Shown: positions 54,495 through 63,052, counted from the first letter of the stretch. The stretch: 64,000 nt of DNA from Usitatibacter palustris (GCF_013003985.1 NZ_CP053073.1:744001-808000); one strand, 5' to 3'. Notes: generated by a model not told the origin, from the sequence alone. Made by a program: numbers and translations.

Positions 54495-55123
54495 AGCATC
54501 GCTACATCGTCGTCGAGGGGCCGATCGGCTGCGGCAAGACGAGCCTCGCGCACAAGATCGCGCACCACCTCGATGCCTCGCTGCTCCTCGAGGACACGGC
54601 CTCGAACCCCTTCCTGCGCCAGTTCTACCAGGACATGCGCCGCCACGCGCTGCCCACGCAGCTCTTCTTCCTGTTCCAGCGCGTCGAGCAGATCGGCAGC
54701 CTTCGCCAGCCCGAGCTCTTCGGCGCGAAACCCACGGTCTCTGATTTCACGCTCGCCAAGGACCCGCTCTTCGCGCGCCTCACGCTCAACGACGCCGAAT
54801 ACCAGCTCTACTCGCGCATCTACGACCACGTGAAACCGCAGGTGCCCGTACCCGACCTCGTGATCTACCTCCAGGCCTCGATCGACACGCTGATCGGCCG
54901 CGTGAACAAGCGCGGCCTCGCGATGGAGTCGGGCATCTCCGAGGATTACCTGCGGCGCATCTCGGATGCCTACTCGCGCTACTTCTACGACTACGACGAA
55001 AGCCCGCTGCTGATCGTCAACAGCGACCGCCTCAATTTCGTCGACGTTCCCGAGCACTTCGACCTGCTCGTCGAGCGCATGAACGCCATTCGCGGCGGCC
55101 GCGAATTCTTTAACCGGGCGTAA
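54491..55123 (+). CDS. deoxynucleoside kinase family protein
   Basis: A 210-residue kinase of the dNK/dGK-dAK type. The P-loop is EGPIGCGKTSLA, with the glutamate after it in LLEDT, the DFTLAKDPLFARLTL segment in the place of the substrate motif, and the R-rich lid (GRVNKRG). The family phosphorylates deoxynucleosides for salvage; a bifunctional folK-dgk neighbourhood is common in betaproteobacteria. The ATG overlaps the folK stop. The stop codon TAA falls inside the first arm of the large palindrome, so the gene ends at the edge of that element. Confidence 0.85.
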   Translation: MKHRYIVVEGPIGCGKTSLAHKIAHHLDASLLLEDTASNPFLRQFYQDMRRHALPTQLFFLFQRVEQIGSLRQPELFGAKPTVSDFTLAKDPLFARLTLNDAEYQLYSRIYDHVKPQVPVPDLVIYLQASIDTLIGRVNKRGLAMESGISEDYLRRISDAYSRYFYDYDESPLLIVNSDRLNFVDVPEHFDLLVERMNAIRGGREFFNRA

Positions 55124-55226
55124 TAAGTGGGGTCAGACTCGACTTAAGTTAGTTCTGTGGATAACTGGAGCCGGACCCAGTTATCCACAGAACTAACTTA
55201 AGTCGAGTCTGACCCCACTTATTACG
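55119..55226. repeat. perfect palindrome, two 50-bp arms and an 8-base spacer
   Basis: The left arm (55119-55168) and right arm (55177-55226) are exact reverse complements over 50 bases, separated by AGCCGGAC. The arms begin with CGTAATAAGTGGGGTCAGAC, read on either strand from outside. The element fills nearly all the gap between the deoxynucleoside kinase and panB. It carries no reading frame. Its outer part is a GGGGTCAGACTC-type repeat that I recall from other proteobacterial genomes. It could form a cruciform or a very long RNA hairpin. No transposase is nearby. Confidence 0.95.
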
Positions 55227-55249
55227 ATTTCCTCTAGAATTCGCCTCCC

Positions 55250-56041
55250 ATGCGAAACACCATCTCCCAGCTCCAGGAACGCGCCCGCAACGGCGAGAAG
55301 CTCGCGATGCTCACGTGCTACGACGCGAGCTTCGCCGCGCTCTCCGACGCCGCCGGCGTGGACATCCTGCTCATCGGCGATTCCCTGGGCATGGTGATCC
55401 AGGGCCACGACTCGACGCTGCCGGTCACCATGGACCAGGTCGAATACCACGTGGCCTGCGTCGCCCGGGGAAGCGAAAAGGCTTTCGTCCTCGCGGACCT
55501 TCCCTTCGGCGCCTTCCAGGAATCGAAGGAGCAGGCGTTCCGCAACTCGGCGCGCCTCATGGCCGCGGGTGCCAACATGGTGAAGCTCGAAGGCGGCGCG
55601 GTGATGGTCGAGACGACGCGCTTCCTCGTCGATCGCGGCATTCCCGTGTGCGCGCACATCGGCCTCACGCCGCAATCGGTGAATGTCTTCGGCGGCTACA
55701 AGGTGCAGGGCAAGACCGACACCTCGGCCGACCAGCTCGTGAAGGACGCGAAGGCGCTCGAAGCCGCCGGCGCGGGAATCGTGCTGATGGAAGCGATGCC
55801 CGCCGGTGTGGCCAAGCGAGTGACCGAAGCCGTCAAGGTTCCGACGATCGGCATCGGCGCAGGCATCGATGTTTCCGGCCAGGTGCTCGTGCTGCACGAC
55901 ATGCTCGACATCTATCCGGGGCGCAAGGCGCGCTTCGTGAAGAACTTCATGCTCGGCGCGCCTTCGGTGAAGGCCGCGATCGAGGCCTATGTGAAGGCCG
56001 TGAAGGCCAAGACCTTCCCGGGTCCCGAACACTCCTTCTAG
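55250..56041 (+). CDS. panB: 3-methyl-2-oxobutanoate hydroxymethyltransferase
   Basis: A 263-residue ketopantoate hydroxymethyltransferase, the first committed step of pantothenate synthesis. Seen are the metal-binding [47 protein letters not shown], and [15 protein letters not shown]. The large palindrome ends 23 bases upstream of the ATG. panC follows after four bases and panD 47 bases after panC. No strong ribosome-binding site is visible before the ATG. Confidence 0.96.
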   Translation: MRNTISQLQERARNGEKLAMLTCYDASFAALSDAAGVDILLIGDSLGMVIQGHDSTLPVTMDQVEYHVACVARGSEKAFVLADLPFGAFQESKEQAFRNSARLMAAGANMVKLEGGAVMVETTRFLVDRGIPVCAHIGLTPQSVNVFGGYKVQGKTDTSADQLVKDAKALEAAGAGIVLMEAMPAGVAKRVTEAVKVPTIGIGAGIDVSGQVLVLHDMLDIYPGRKARFVKNFMLGAPSVKAAIEAYVKAVKAKTFPGPEHSF

Positions 56042-56045
56042 TCTC

Positions 56046-56876
56046 TTGGACGTCCTCCACACCGTCGCGGAATTGCGCGATCGCCTGCGTGGCGAGCGCG
56101 CGGTCGTGCTCGTTCCGACGATGGGCGGGCTGCACGAGGGCCACGTCTCGCTCGTGAAGGAAGCGCGCAAGCACGGGGACTGCGTCGTTACTTCCGTATT
56201 CGTGAACCGCCTGCAGTTCGAGCCCGGCGGCGACTTCGACCGCTATCCGCGCACGCTCGAAAACGATTGCCGCATGCTCGAGGCCGCCGGATGCGACGTG
56301 GTCTTCGCGCCCGACGAGAGGCAGATGTATCCGGAGCCGCAGGAGATGGTCGTGATGCCGCCCAAGGTGGCCGCGACGCTCGAAGGTGAATTCCGCCCGG
56401 GGCATTTCCAGGGGGTCGCGACGGTGGTGGCCAAACTCTTCAATATTGTTGCGCCGCACACAGCGATTTTCGGGCTCAAGGACTTCCAGCAATGCCACGT
56501 CGTGCGGGCCCTGGAGAAGCAGCTCAACTTCGGAATCCGCATCGTCGGCGCGCCCACGATCCGCGATCCCGACGGCCTCGCGATGTCCTCCCGGAACGCC
56601 TATCTCACTCGGGAAGAGCGGGCCCAGGCGGCGGCCCTCCAGCAAAACCTCAGGCGGATCAAGGCCCTGGTGGAAGGCGGCCGGCGCGATTACGACGCGC
56701 TGGTACAAGGGGTCGTGAGCGACTTGACCGCGGCCGGGTGGCGCGTGGATTATGTTGCGGTGCGGAATCGATCGGCGCTGGCTGTTCCGGGGCCTGGCGA
56801 CAAGGATCTCGTGATCCTCGCGGCGGCTTGGCTGGGCAAGACGCGTCTCATCGACAATCTAGAGGCCGATCTCTAA
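56046..56876 (+). CDS. panC: pantothenate synthetase
   Basis: A 276-residue pantoate-beta-alanine ligase. The adenylate-forming motif is [17 protein letters not shown] (HIGH-like), followed by [46 protein letters not shown] and the KMSKS-like [13 protein letters not shown]. The start is TTG at 56046, four bases after the panB stop. A G replaces the common A in PTMGAL. Confidence 0.96.
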   Translation: MDVLHTVAELRDRLRGERAVVLVPTMGGLHEGHVSLVKEARKHGDCVVTSVFVNRLQFEPGGDFDRYPRTLENDCRMLEAAGCDVVFAPDERQMYPEPQEMVVMPPKVAATLEGEFRPGHFQGVATVVAKLFNIVAPHTAIFGLKDFQQCHVVRALEKQLNFGIRIVGAPTIRDPDGLAMSSRNAYLTREERAQAAALQQNLRRIKALVEGGRRDYDALVQGVVSDLTAAGWRVDYVAVRNRSALAVPGPGDKDLVILAAAWLGKTRLIDNLEADL

Positions 56877-56923
56877 AGAGCCTCGGTAGACTCCGCGTCG
56901 CTCGTTCACGGAGAGGGTCCGAC

Positions 56924-57307
56924 ATGCAACGCACCATGCTGAAAGCCAAGCTGCATCGCGTCACCTGCACGCACTCGGAGCTGCACTACGAAGGCTCCTG
57001 TGCCATCGACCAGGACCTCCTGGACGCCGGCGACATCCGCGAATACCAGCAGATCGACATCTACAACATCGCCAACGGCGAGCGGTTCACGACCTACGCG
57101 ATCAGCGCGGAGCGCGGTTCGGGAATCATCTCGGTGAATGGCGCGGCGGCACGGCGCGCCGCACCCGGTGACCTGCTCATCATCGCGGCCTACGCCGCGT
57201 ACGACGAAGCCGAGCTCGCGAACTTCAAGCCCGACCTCGTCTACGTTGACGGCGCGAACCGCATCCAGCGCAAGGGCGACGCGATCCCCGTGCAGATGGC
57301 GGCCTAG
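56924..57307 (+). CDS. panD: aspartate 1-decarboxylase
   Basis: A 127-residue pro-enzyme that makes beta-alanine. The self-cleavage site G24-S25 is in YEGSC, which gives the pyruvoyl group. K9 (KAKLHRV), Y58-type tyrosine in [10 protein letters not shown], and GAAARRA are conserved. It completes the panBCD set. It ends one base before the stop of the convergent hydrolase gene. Confidence 0.96.
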   Translation: MQRTMLKAKLHRVTCTHSELHYEGSCAIDQDLLDAGDIREYQQIDIYNIANGERFTTYAISAERGSGIISVNGAAARRAAPGDLLIIAAYAAYDEAELANFKPDLVYVDGANRIQRKGDAIPVQMAA

Positions 57308-57308
57308 G

Positions 57309-58199
57309 CTACGTCCACAGGGTTGCCTTGAACAACGCGAGCGTGCGGCTCCACGAGAGTTTCGCGGCCGCATCGTCGTAACGCGGCGTCGTGTCGTTGT
57401 GGAAACCGTGCTGCGTGTTCGGGTAGACGTGCGCCTCGTATTTGACCTTGTTCGCCTTGAGCGCGGCTTCGTACGCAGGCCACATCGCGTTGATGCGTTC
57501 GTCGGTGGAGGCGAAGTGGATCATCAACGCCGCCTTGATCTTCGGCACGTCCTCCGCCTTCGCGGCCGCGCCATAGTAGGGAGCGCCCGCGGCGAGGTCC
57601 GGAATGCGCACGGCGAGAGTGTTGACCATCCCGCCGCCCCAGCAGAAACCCACCGCGCCCACCTTGCCTTTGAAGTCCGGCCGCAGCTTCACGTAGTCGA
57701 CCGCCGCGACCATGTCTTCGGTGGTCCTGGCGCCGTCGAGCTTCGCGAACAGCGTGCGCGCCGCGTCCTCGGTGCCTGGGTAGCCCCCCAGCGGCGTGAG
57801 CGCATCGGGCGCGAACGCGAGGTAGCCCGCGGCCGCCAGGCGGCGCGCGACATCCTCGATGTACGGGTTGAGACCGCGGTTCTCGTGAATGACGACGACC
57901 GCGGGCAGCTTGCCCTGCGCCGCGGCGGGACGCGCGAGATAGCCGCGCATCTTTCCCGACCCGGCCGGAGACAGGTACGACACGTACTCGACCGTGATGC
58001 GCGGGTCGTCGGCCTTCACCTGCTGCGCGAGCGCGAAGTTCGGGCTCAGGGCTTCGAGCATCGCCGCGGCGCCGAACCCGCCGACGGCGTACTTCGCCGC
58101 GCGATCGAGGAAGTCGCGCCGTGTCACCGCCCCGTGCACGTAGCCGTCGAAAAGCTTCAGGACCTCGGGCGGAAAATCATCAGCCTTCTTGCGTTCCAT
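57309..58199 (-). CDS. Tat-exported dienelactone hydrolase family protein
   Basis: A 296-residue protein with an N-terminal twin-arginine signal T26-R-R-D-F-L31 and hydrophobic stretch up to ALA58. A dienelactone-hydrolase domain follows: VVVIHENRGLNPYIEDVARRL, the Cys nucleophile in GFCWGGGM, and the catalytic histidine in NTQHGFHND. ATG at 58199 is used; the longer frame to 58310 would overlap the divergent regulatory region. Export through Tat is unusual compared with cytosolic DLH. The real substrate is unknown. Confidence 0.88.
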   Translation of the reverse strand: MERKKADDFPPEVLKLFDGYVHGAVTRRDFLDRAAKYAVGGFGAAAMLEALSPNFALAQQVKADDPRITVEYVSYLSPAGSGKMRGYLARPAAAQGKLPAVVVIHENRGLNPYIEDVARRLAAAGYLAFAPDALTPLGGYPGTEDAARTLFAKLDGARTTEDMVAAVDYVKLRPDFKGKVGAVGFCWGGGMVNTLAVRIPDLAAGAPYYGAAAKAEDVPKIKAALMIHFASTDERINAMWPAYEAALKANKVKYEAHVYPNTQHGFHNDTTPRYDDAAAKLSWSRTLALFKATLWT

Positions 58200-58248
58200 G
58201 GTGGGTCTCCTCAGGTGAACACGGCTAAGATTGGGGAAATGATACAAG

Positions 58249-58282
58249 CGAGTTTTGCGACATGACGAGTTTCGCGATATGA
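58249..58282 (+). repeat. tandem 17-bp repeat upstream of the DapA-like gene
   Basis: CGAGTTTTGCGACATGA (58249-58265) is followed immediately by CGAGTTTCGCGATATGA (58266-58282), 15 of 17 identical. The second copy contains the start codon (ATG at 58279-58281). This may be an operator repeat for a regulator of the divergent genes. Which regulator is not evident. Confidence 0.75.
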
Positions 58283-59217
58283 ACAGACCTGTACTGGACG
58301 AAAAGGCCAAGGGTGTCTACGTCATTACGGTGACACCCTTCACCGACGAGGGTTCGCTCGATCTCGAGAGCACCGACCGCGTCATCGATTTCTACCTGGA
58401 GAAGGGCGCGGATGGACTCACTGTCCTGGGCGTCATGGGCGAAGCGCCCAAGCTCACGGCCGAGGAATCCGCGCAGTACGTGAAGCGCGTGCTCGATCGC
58501 GTGAAGGGCCGCATTCCCACGATCGTCGGCGTGTCGTCGCCGGGCTATGCCGCGATGAAGGAGCTCTCCGACCGCGTGATGGATCTCGGTGCGGCCGGCG
58601 TGATGGTCGGTCCCGCGGCGACGGTGAGGACCGACGACCAGGCGTATTCGTACTACGAGATGGTTGCCGAAACGCTCGGCGGCAAGACGCCGTTCTGCGT
58701 GCAGGATCATCCGCTCGCGTACAGCGTGCAGCTTCCGGCGCCGGTGCTGCTGAAGATCTTCCGCAACATCCCGAGCGCGGTGATGCTCAAGCACGAGGAC
58801 TATCCGGGCCCGGGCCTCGCGAAGCTCGCGGCGCTGCGCGCGGCCAAGGATGCGCGCCGCATCTCGATCCTCGCAGGCAACGGCGGCGGCCTCTTCCTGC
58901 CCGAGGAACTCTCGCGCGGCGCCGACGGCGCCATGACCGGCTTCGGCTATCCGGAGATGATGGTCGGCGTGTGCAAGGCGCACGCGGCCGGCGACATCGA
59001 GCGCGCGCACGATCTGTTCGATGCGTACCTCCCGCTCGCGCGCTATGAACAGCAATCGGCCGCGGGGCTCGCGGTGCGCAAGTACATGCTGCAGAAGCGC
59101 GGTGCGATCGCCTCGGCCGCGATCCGCAAGCCCGGGCCGAAGCTCTCGCCCGCGGACATCGCCGACATCGATCGCCTCATCGCGCGCCAGGAAAAGCGGT
59201 TGCGCGAGCTCGGCTGA
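58279..59217 (+). CDS. DapA/NAL-superfamily enzyme (dihydrodipicolinate synthase family)
   Basis: A 312-residue TIM-barrel enzyme of the DHDPS/NAL superfamily, with Schiff-base lysine K171 in AVMLKHEDYPGPG. The DapA hallmarks are altered: the usual TT-containing GTTGE loop reads GVMGEAPKL (51-59), and the YNVP tyrosine segment reads QDHPLAY (142-148). So it is probably an aldolase or dehydratase acting on a 2-oxo acid, not the lysine-pathway enzyme. It is followed after 21 bases by an RraA-like gene, suggesting an aromatic- or sugar-acid-derived substrate. Confidence 0.85.
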   Translation: MNRPVLDEKAKGVYVITVTPFTDEGSLDLESTDRVIDFYLEKGADGLTVLGVMGEAPKLTAEESAQYVKRVLDRVKGRIPTIVGVSSPGYAAMKELSDRVMDLGAAGVMVGPAATVRTDDQAYSYYEMVAETLGGKTPFCVQDHPLAYSVQLPAPVLLKIFRNIPSAVMLKHEDYPGPGLAKLAALRAAKDARRISILAGNGGGLFLPEELSRGADGAMTGFGYPEMMVGVCKAHAAGDIERAHDLFDAYLPLARYEQQSAAGLAVRKYMLQKRGAIASAAIRKPGPKLSPADIADIDRLIARQEKRLRELG

Positions 59218-59238
59218 GATTCCCACGAAAGAAGAACC

Positions 59239-59937
59239 ATGACGCTCGATCCGAAAGTCGTATCCACGCTGTCGCAGGTCACCACGGCCACGCTCACGAC
59301 GATCCTGTTGAAGAAAGGCCTGCGCAACGTCTGGATGCGCGGCACGCGGCCGCTCAACCCGGGCCAGCCGCGCCTCGTCGGCCCCGCGTTCACGCTGCGC
59401 TTCGTGCCCGCGCGCGAAGACCTCGCGACGCCCGAGTCGTGGTCGAAGCCGATCTCCACGCGCTCGGCGATCGAAGCGATGCCCGAGGGCTGCATCGTCG
59501 TCGCCGATGCGATGGGCGTGACCGACGCGGGCATCTTCGGCGACATCCTCTGCGCGCGCATGAAGAAGAAGGGCGTCGCGGGCCTCGTCACCGATGGCGT
59601 GCTGCGCGACGTCGCCGGCATTCGCACGACGCACCTGCCGATCTGGTGCCAAGGCGCGGCGGCGCCGCCGTCGGTGGCCGGCCTCACGTTCATCAACTGG
59701 AACGAACCCATTGGCTGCGGTGGCGTCGCGGTGTTCCCCGAAGACGTCGTCGTCGTCGATGAAGACGGAGCGGTCGTCGTGCCGAAGGCTTTCGTCGACG
59801 ACATCGTGGCCGCCGCGCCGGAGCAGGAACGATTGGAGGCCTGGATCATGGCGGAAGTGGAGAAGGGCGCGGCGCTGCCGGGCCTGTATCCGCCCAACGC
59901 CGAGAACAAGGCGCGCTACGAGGCCAGCAAGAAATAA
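59239..59937 (+). CDS. RraA/HMG-CHA-aldolase family protein
   Basis: A 232-residue protein of the RraA-like fold. The metal and pyruvate-binding segment DGVLRDVAGI, the glycine-rich GDILCARMKKKGVAGLVTDG, and VVVDEDGAVVVPK match class II 4-hydroxy-4-methyl-2-oxoglutarate/CHA aldolases and ribonuclease-regulator RraA homologs. Names in the family are often wrong, since most members are aldolases. Next to the DapA-like gene, it may be the second step in breakdown of a 2-oxo diacid. The operon is divergent from the DLH gene. Confidence 0.85.
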   Translation: MTLDPKVVSTLSQVTTATLTTILLKKGLRNVWMRGTRPLNPGQPRLVGPAFTLRFVPAREDLATPESWSKPISTRSAIEAMPEGCIVVADAMGVTDAGIFGDILCARMKKKGVAGLVTDGVLRDVAGIRTTHLPIWCQGAAAPPSVAGLTFINWNEPIGCGGVAVFPEDVVVVDEDGAVVVPKAFVDDIVAAAPEQERLEAWIMAEVEKGAALPGLYPPNAENKARYEASKK

Positions 59938-59950
59938 ATTGAATTGCTGA

Positions 59951-59978
59951 AATGTTTCGGTCAGGTCGCTGAAACATT
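59951..59978. promoter_or_regulatory. inverted repeat between the RraA-like gene and phoX
   Basis: AATGTTTC (59951-59958) and GAAACATT (59971-59978) are perfect reverse complements with a 12-base gap, 51 bases upstream of the phoX start. It may be an operator or a weak terminator stem. I do not see a convincing Pho box. Confidence 0.4.
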
Positions 59979-60028
59979 GGAACCGTACTGTCGGCGCTTC
60001 CCTCCGAACGGCCCAATGAGAAGAGACC

Positions 60029-62248
60029 ATGACCGAGCGCGCCTCGCAGCCTGCTGCCCATCGCCACGACGACGACGTCTTCTGCAACGAATCCGATAAC
60101 CCGACGTTCGACAGCATCCTGGGGGCGCGCCTTTCGCGCCGCGGCTTGCTCAGGGGCTCCGCCGGCCTCTTTGCCGGCAGCGTGCTCGGCCCCGTGCTGG
60201 CGGCCTGCTCCGACGACGATGATCCGGTCGCCGGGTTCAAGTGGAACGCGGTGGCCAAGAGCACGGCCGACGCGCTGACGGTGCCGGCCGGCTACTCCGC
60301 GCGCGTGCTCTACCGCCTGGGCGATCCGATCGACGCCGCGACGCCGACCTCCGCGAACAACGGCACGGACACCGGGACCTCGTTCGCCGCACGTGCGGGC
60401 GACCACCACGACGGCATGCACTACTTCGGCCTCGGGGCCAGCGGCGCCTACGACGCGACCAACTCGACGCGCGGGCTGCTGGTGATGAACCACGAGAACA
60501 TCACGCAACTGCTGCTGCACCCGGCCGGCGCGACGACGCCGCGTCCGGCCGACCAGGTCATCAAGGAGATGAACTGCCACGGCGTGAGCGTGGTCGAGGT
60601 CACGCGGACCGGCAGCACGTGGACCTACACGCGCGGCGGCAACTACAACCGCCGCATCACCACGAACACCGAGATGATCCTCTCGGGCCCGGCGGGCGGC
60701 TCGAACCAGCTGAAGACGAAGTTTTCGACCAACGGCACGCGCACGCGCGGCACGGTCAACAATTGCGCGAACGGCTACACGCCCTGGGGCACGTATCTCA
60801 CGTGTGAAGAGAACTGGGCGTTCTACTTCAAGCGCGCGGCCGGCGACAACGCCAATCGCAGCGCGGCCGAAGTGACGGCGCTCAACCGCAACGGCATCAC
60901 GCAGGGCGCGGCCGGCAACTACGGCTGGACCACCGTCACGCCGGGAGATGCCGCCGACACGAATTTCGCCCGCTGGGACGCGACCAAGGTCGGCACGTCG
61001 ACCGACGGCACCGACGATTTCCGCAACGGGCCCAACACGTTCGGCTGGATCGTCGAGATCGACCCGTTCAACGCGACTTCCGTCCCGAAGAAGCGCACCG
61101 CGATGGGCCGCTTCGCACACGAGGGCTGCTTCGTCGCGCCGCCCGTCGTCGGCCAGCCGCTGGTTTTCTACTCGGGTGACGACTCGCGCGGCGAGTACTG
61201 CTACAAGTTCGTGTCGACCGCGCTGTGGAGCGCGGCCGACGCCACCGGCGGCATGGCCGCGGGCGACAAGTACCTCGACGCCGGAAAGAACTTCGTCTGC
61301 AAGTTCAACGCCGACGGCACCGGCAGCTGGATCGAGCTCACGCTCGGCACGAACGGCATCACCAGCGCGAGCACGGTGTATCCGTTCGCCGATGCGGCCG
61401 ACGTCCTCATCAACCTGCGGCTCGCCGCGGACGTCGCGGGTGCCACGAAGATGGATCGTCCCGAGTGGTCGGCGATCAATCCGAAGAACGGCGACGTGTA
61501 TTTCACGATGACCAACAACTCCGTTCGCGGCAGCGTCGCGCAGCCGATGGACGCGGCCAACCCGCGCTACTACACCGACAACCGCGGGACGACCGTGCAG
61601 CGCGGCAACAACAACGGCCATATCGTTCGCCTCGCGCCTTCGGGTGGAAACCATGCAGCGACCACTTTCACCTGGGACATCTACCTCTTCGCGGCCCAGG
61701 CGACTGCGGACACGGCAGCGAACAACGCCGACTACCAGGCCAACGTGAATCTCTCCGGGCTCGACGACACCAACGACATGTCGAGCGTGGACGGCTGCTG
61801 GTTCAGCCAGGCGACGCCGGGCTTGCTGTGGATCCAGACGGACGACGGCGCCTACACGGACGTGACCAACTGCATGATGCTCGCGGCCCTTCCCGGAAAC
61901 GTGGGCGACGGCGGCGCGGTCACCGTGGCCAACAAGGCCGTGCCGCAGGGCGCGGGCGGTGCAACGGTCGACGTGACGGTCACGACCCGCATGGGCAAGA
62001 AGCCGGAGCCCACGCAGCTGCGTCGCTTCCTCGTGGGTCCGAAGGGTTGCGAGATCACCGGCATCGCGGAGACGCCGGACGGCCGCACGATCTTCGTGAA
62101 CATCCAGCATCCGGGCGAGAACACGACCGCGGCGCAGCTCACGGCGGGCACGCCGGAGAGCGTGTGGCCGGATGGCTCGGGCGCGCGCCCGCGTTCGGCC
62201 ACGGTCGCGATCACGCGCGACGACGGCGGCAAGATCGCCGTCGACTGA
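60029..62248 (+). CDS. PhoX-like protein, Tat lipoprotein signal
   Basis: A 739-residue exported protein with a twin-arginine motif S36-R-R-G-L-L and a lipobox-like LAAC at 57-60, then an SDDDDP linker. It should therefore be a Tat-exported lipoprotein. The body is the DUF839/PhoX fold: HDGMHYFGLG, GLLVMNHENITQLL, WGTYLTCEENWA, GRFAHEGCFVAP and GDDSRGEYCYKFVS are conserved, including acidic metal-binding residues. PhoX is a calcium-dependent alkaline phosphatase. Activity here is not proven, as several DUF839 members have unknown substrates. Directly after its TGA lies a palindromic repeat. Confidence 0.88.
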   Translation: MTERASQPAAHRHDDDVFCNESDNPTFDSILGARLSRRGLLRGSAGLFAGSVLGPVLAACSDDDDPVAGFKWNAVAKSTADALTVPAGYSARVLYRLGDPIDAATPTSANNGTDTGTSFAARAGDHHDGMHYFGLGASGAYDATNSTRGLLVMNHENITQLLLHPAGATTPRPADQVIKEMNCHGVSVVEVTRTGSTWTYTRGGNYNRRITTNTEMILSGPAGGSNQLKTKFSTNGTRTRGTVNNCANGYTPWGTYLTCEENWAFYFKRAAGDNANRSAAEVTALNRNGITQGAAGNYGWTTVTPGDAADTNFARWDATKVGTSTDGTDDFRNGPNTFGWIVEIDPFNATSVPKKRTAMGRFAHEGCFVAPPVVGQPLVFYSGDDSRGEYCYKFVSTALWSAADATGGMAAGDKYLDAGKNFVCKFNADGTGSWIELTLGTNGITSASTVYPFADAADVLINLRLAADVAGATKMDRPEWSAINPKNGDVYFTMTNNSVRGSVAQPMDAANPRYYTDNRGTTVQRGNNNGHIVRLAPSGGNHAATTFTWDIYLFAAQATADTAANNADYQANVNLSGLDDTNDMSSVDGCWFSQATPGLLWIQTDDGAYTDVTNCMMLAALPGNVGDGGAVTVANKAVPQGAGGATVDVTVTTRMGKKPEPTQLRRFLVGPKGCEITGIAETPDGRTIFVNIQHPGENTTAAQLTAGTPESVWPDGSGARPRSATVAITRDDGGKIAVD

Positions 62249-62293
62249 AAAAGGGGACAGTCCCCATTTCGGAAAAGGGGACTGTCCCCTTTT
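62249..62293. repeat. two inverted AAAAGGGGACAGTCCCC units
   Basis: The first unit (62249-62265) and its exact reverse complement (62277-62293) are 11 bases apart, and each unit is itself nearly palindromic. Both lie between phoX and the convergent LytTR gene, and each can act as a terminator. The unit also occurs at 25488-25507, also next to a stop codon. Confidence 0.85.
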
Positions 62294-62302
62294 CCGCTGG
62301 CG

Positions 62303-63052
62303 CTACATCTGCCGGAAGAGGTGGGCGTAGGACTCGCTGACCGCGAGCGTCTCGGGGCGCTGCTTGAGGCGAAGCTCCATGTGGCCCCGGAAAGTGCGCG
62401 ACACGCCGGCGATGTGGTTCACGTTCACGAGCGTTCCGCGGTGGATCTGCCAAAACGTTTCGGGGTCGAGCTGCTCGGCGAGCTCCCTGATCGGCACGCG
62501 GATGAGCGATTCGCGATCGGCCGTGGCGACCACCGTGTACTTGTTGTCCGACTGGAAATAGAAGATCTCGTCCATCGTGATGAGGCGCGTCTCGCTGCCC
62601 TGGGACGCGGTGATCCAGCGCAGGTACTCGCGCCGGTGGCCTTGCAGCCTGCCGGCAAGCGATTGCAGCAACCCCTCGAGATTCGCCGGCGCCGACTGCT
62701 CGCGCTCGCGCAGCCGCCGCACCGTCTCGGCGACCCGGCTCGCGGACAGCGGCTTCATCACGTAGTCGATCGCGCCCTGTTCGAAAGCCGAGACCGCGTA
62801 CTGGTCGAAGGCCGTGACGAACACGACGTGGCTGCGGCCGCTGGCATGGCGCGCGACCTCGAGCCCCGAAAGGCCGGGCATCTGGATATCGAGGAACAGG
62901 ACGTCGGGCGCGTGCTCCTCGAGCGCGCGCAGCGCCTCGATCCCGTCGGCCGCTTCCGCGACGACGTCGAGCTCCGGCCACACGCTCGCGAGCGTCTCGC
63001 GCAATTGCTCGCGGAGGTTGCCTTCGTCCTCGGCGATGACGGCGCGCGTCAT
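62303..63052 (-). CDS. LytTR-family response regulator
   Basis: A 249-residue regulator. An N-terminal receiver has acidic residues ED (9-10) and the phospho-acceptor in VLFLDIQMPG (D55), plus the conserved lysine in VMKPL. A C-terminal LytTR DNA-binding domain has ITMDEIFYFQSDNKYTVV, FWQIHRGTLVNVNHI, and FRGHMELRLKQR. This is the AlgR/LytR type. It overlaps the upstream membrane gene by 4 bases (ATGA) and is followed by a palindromic repeat. Targets are unknown. Confidence 0.92.
   Translation of the reverse strand: MTRAVIAEDEGNLREQLRETLASVWPELDVVAEAADGIEALRALEEHAPDVLFLDIQMPGLSGLEVARHASGRSHVVFVTAFDQYAVSAFEQGAIDYVMKPLSASRVAETVRRLREREQSAPANLEGLLQSLAGRLQGHRREYLRWITASQGSETRLITMDEIFYFQSDNKYTVVATADRESLIRVPIRELAEQLDPETFWQIHRGTLVNVNHIAGVSRTFRGHMELRLKQRPETLAVSESYAHLFRQM

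Noticed and set aside
55119..55226. Replication origin, suggested by two DnaA-box matches
   Set aside because: There are only two boxes, created by one sequence being mirrored. There is no AT-rich unwinding region, and dnaA, dnaN, gyrB or parAB are not nearby.
55119..55226. Rho-independent terminator
   Set aside because: The stem is far longer than any terminator and is followed by TTACGATTT rather than a T-run. It also cuts the kinase-pan gene run. Transcription ending there is possible but not shown by the sequence.
58279..59217. Lysine-pathway 4-hydroxy-tetrahydrodipicolinate synthase (dapA)
   Set aside because: The GTTGE and YNVP motifs are replaced and the next gene is an aldolase-like protein, so only the superfamily is assigned.
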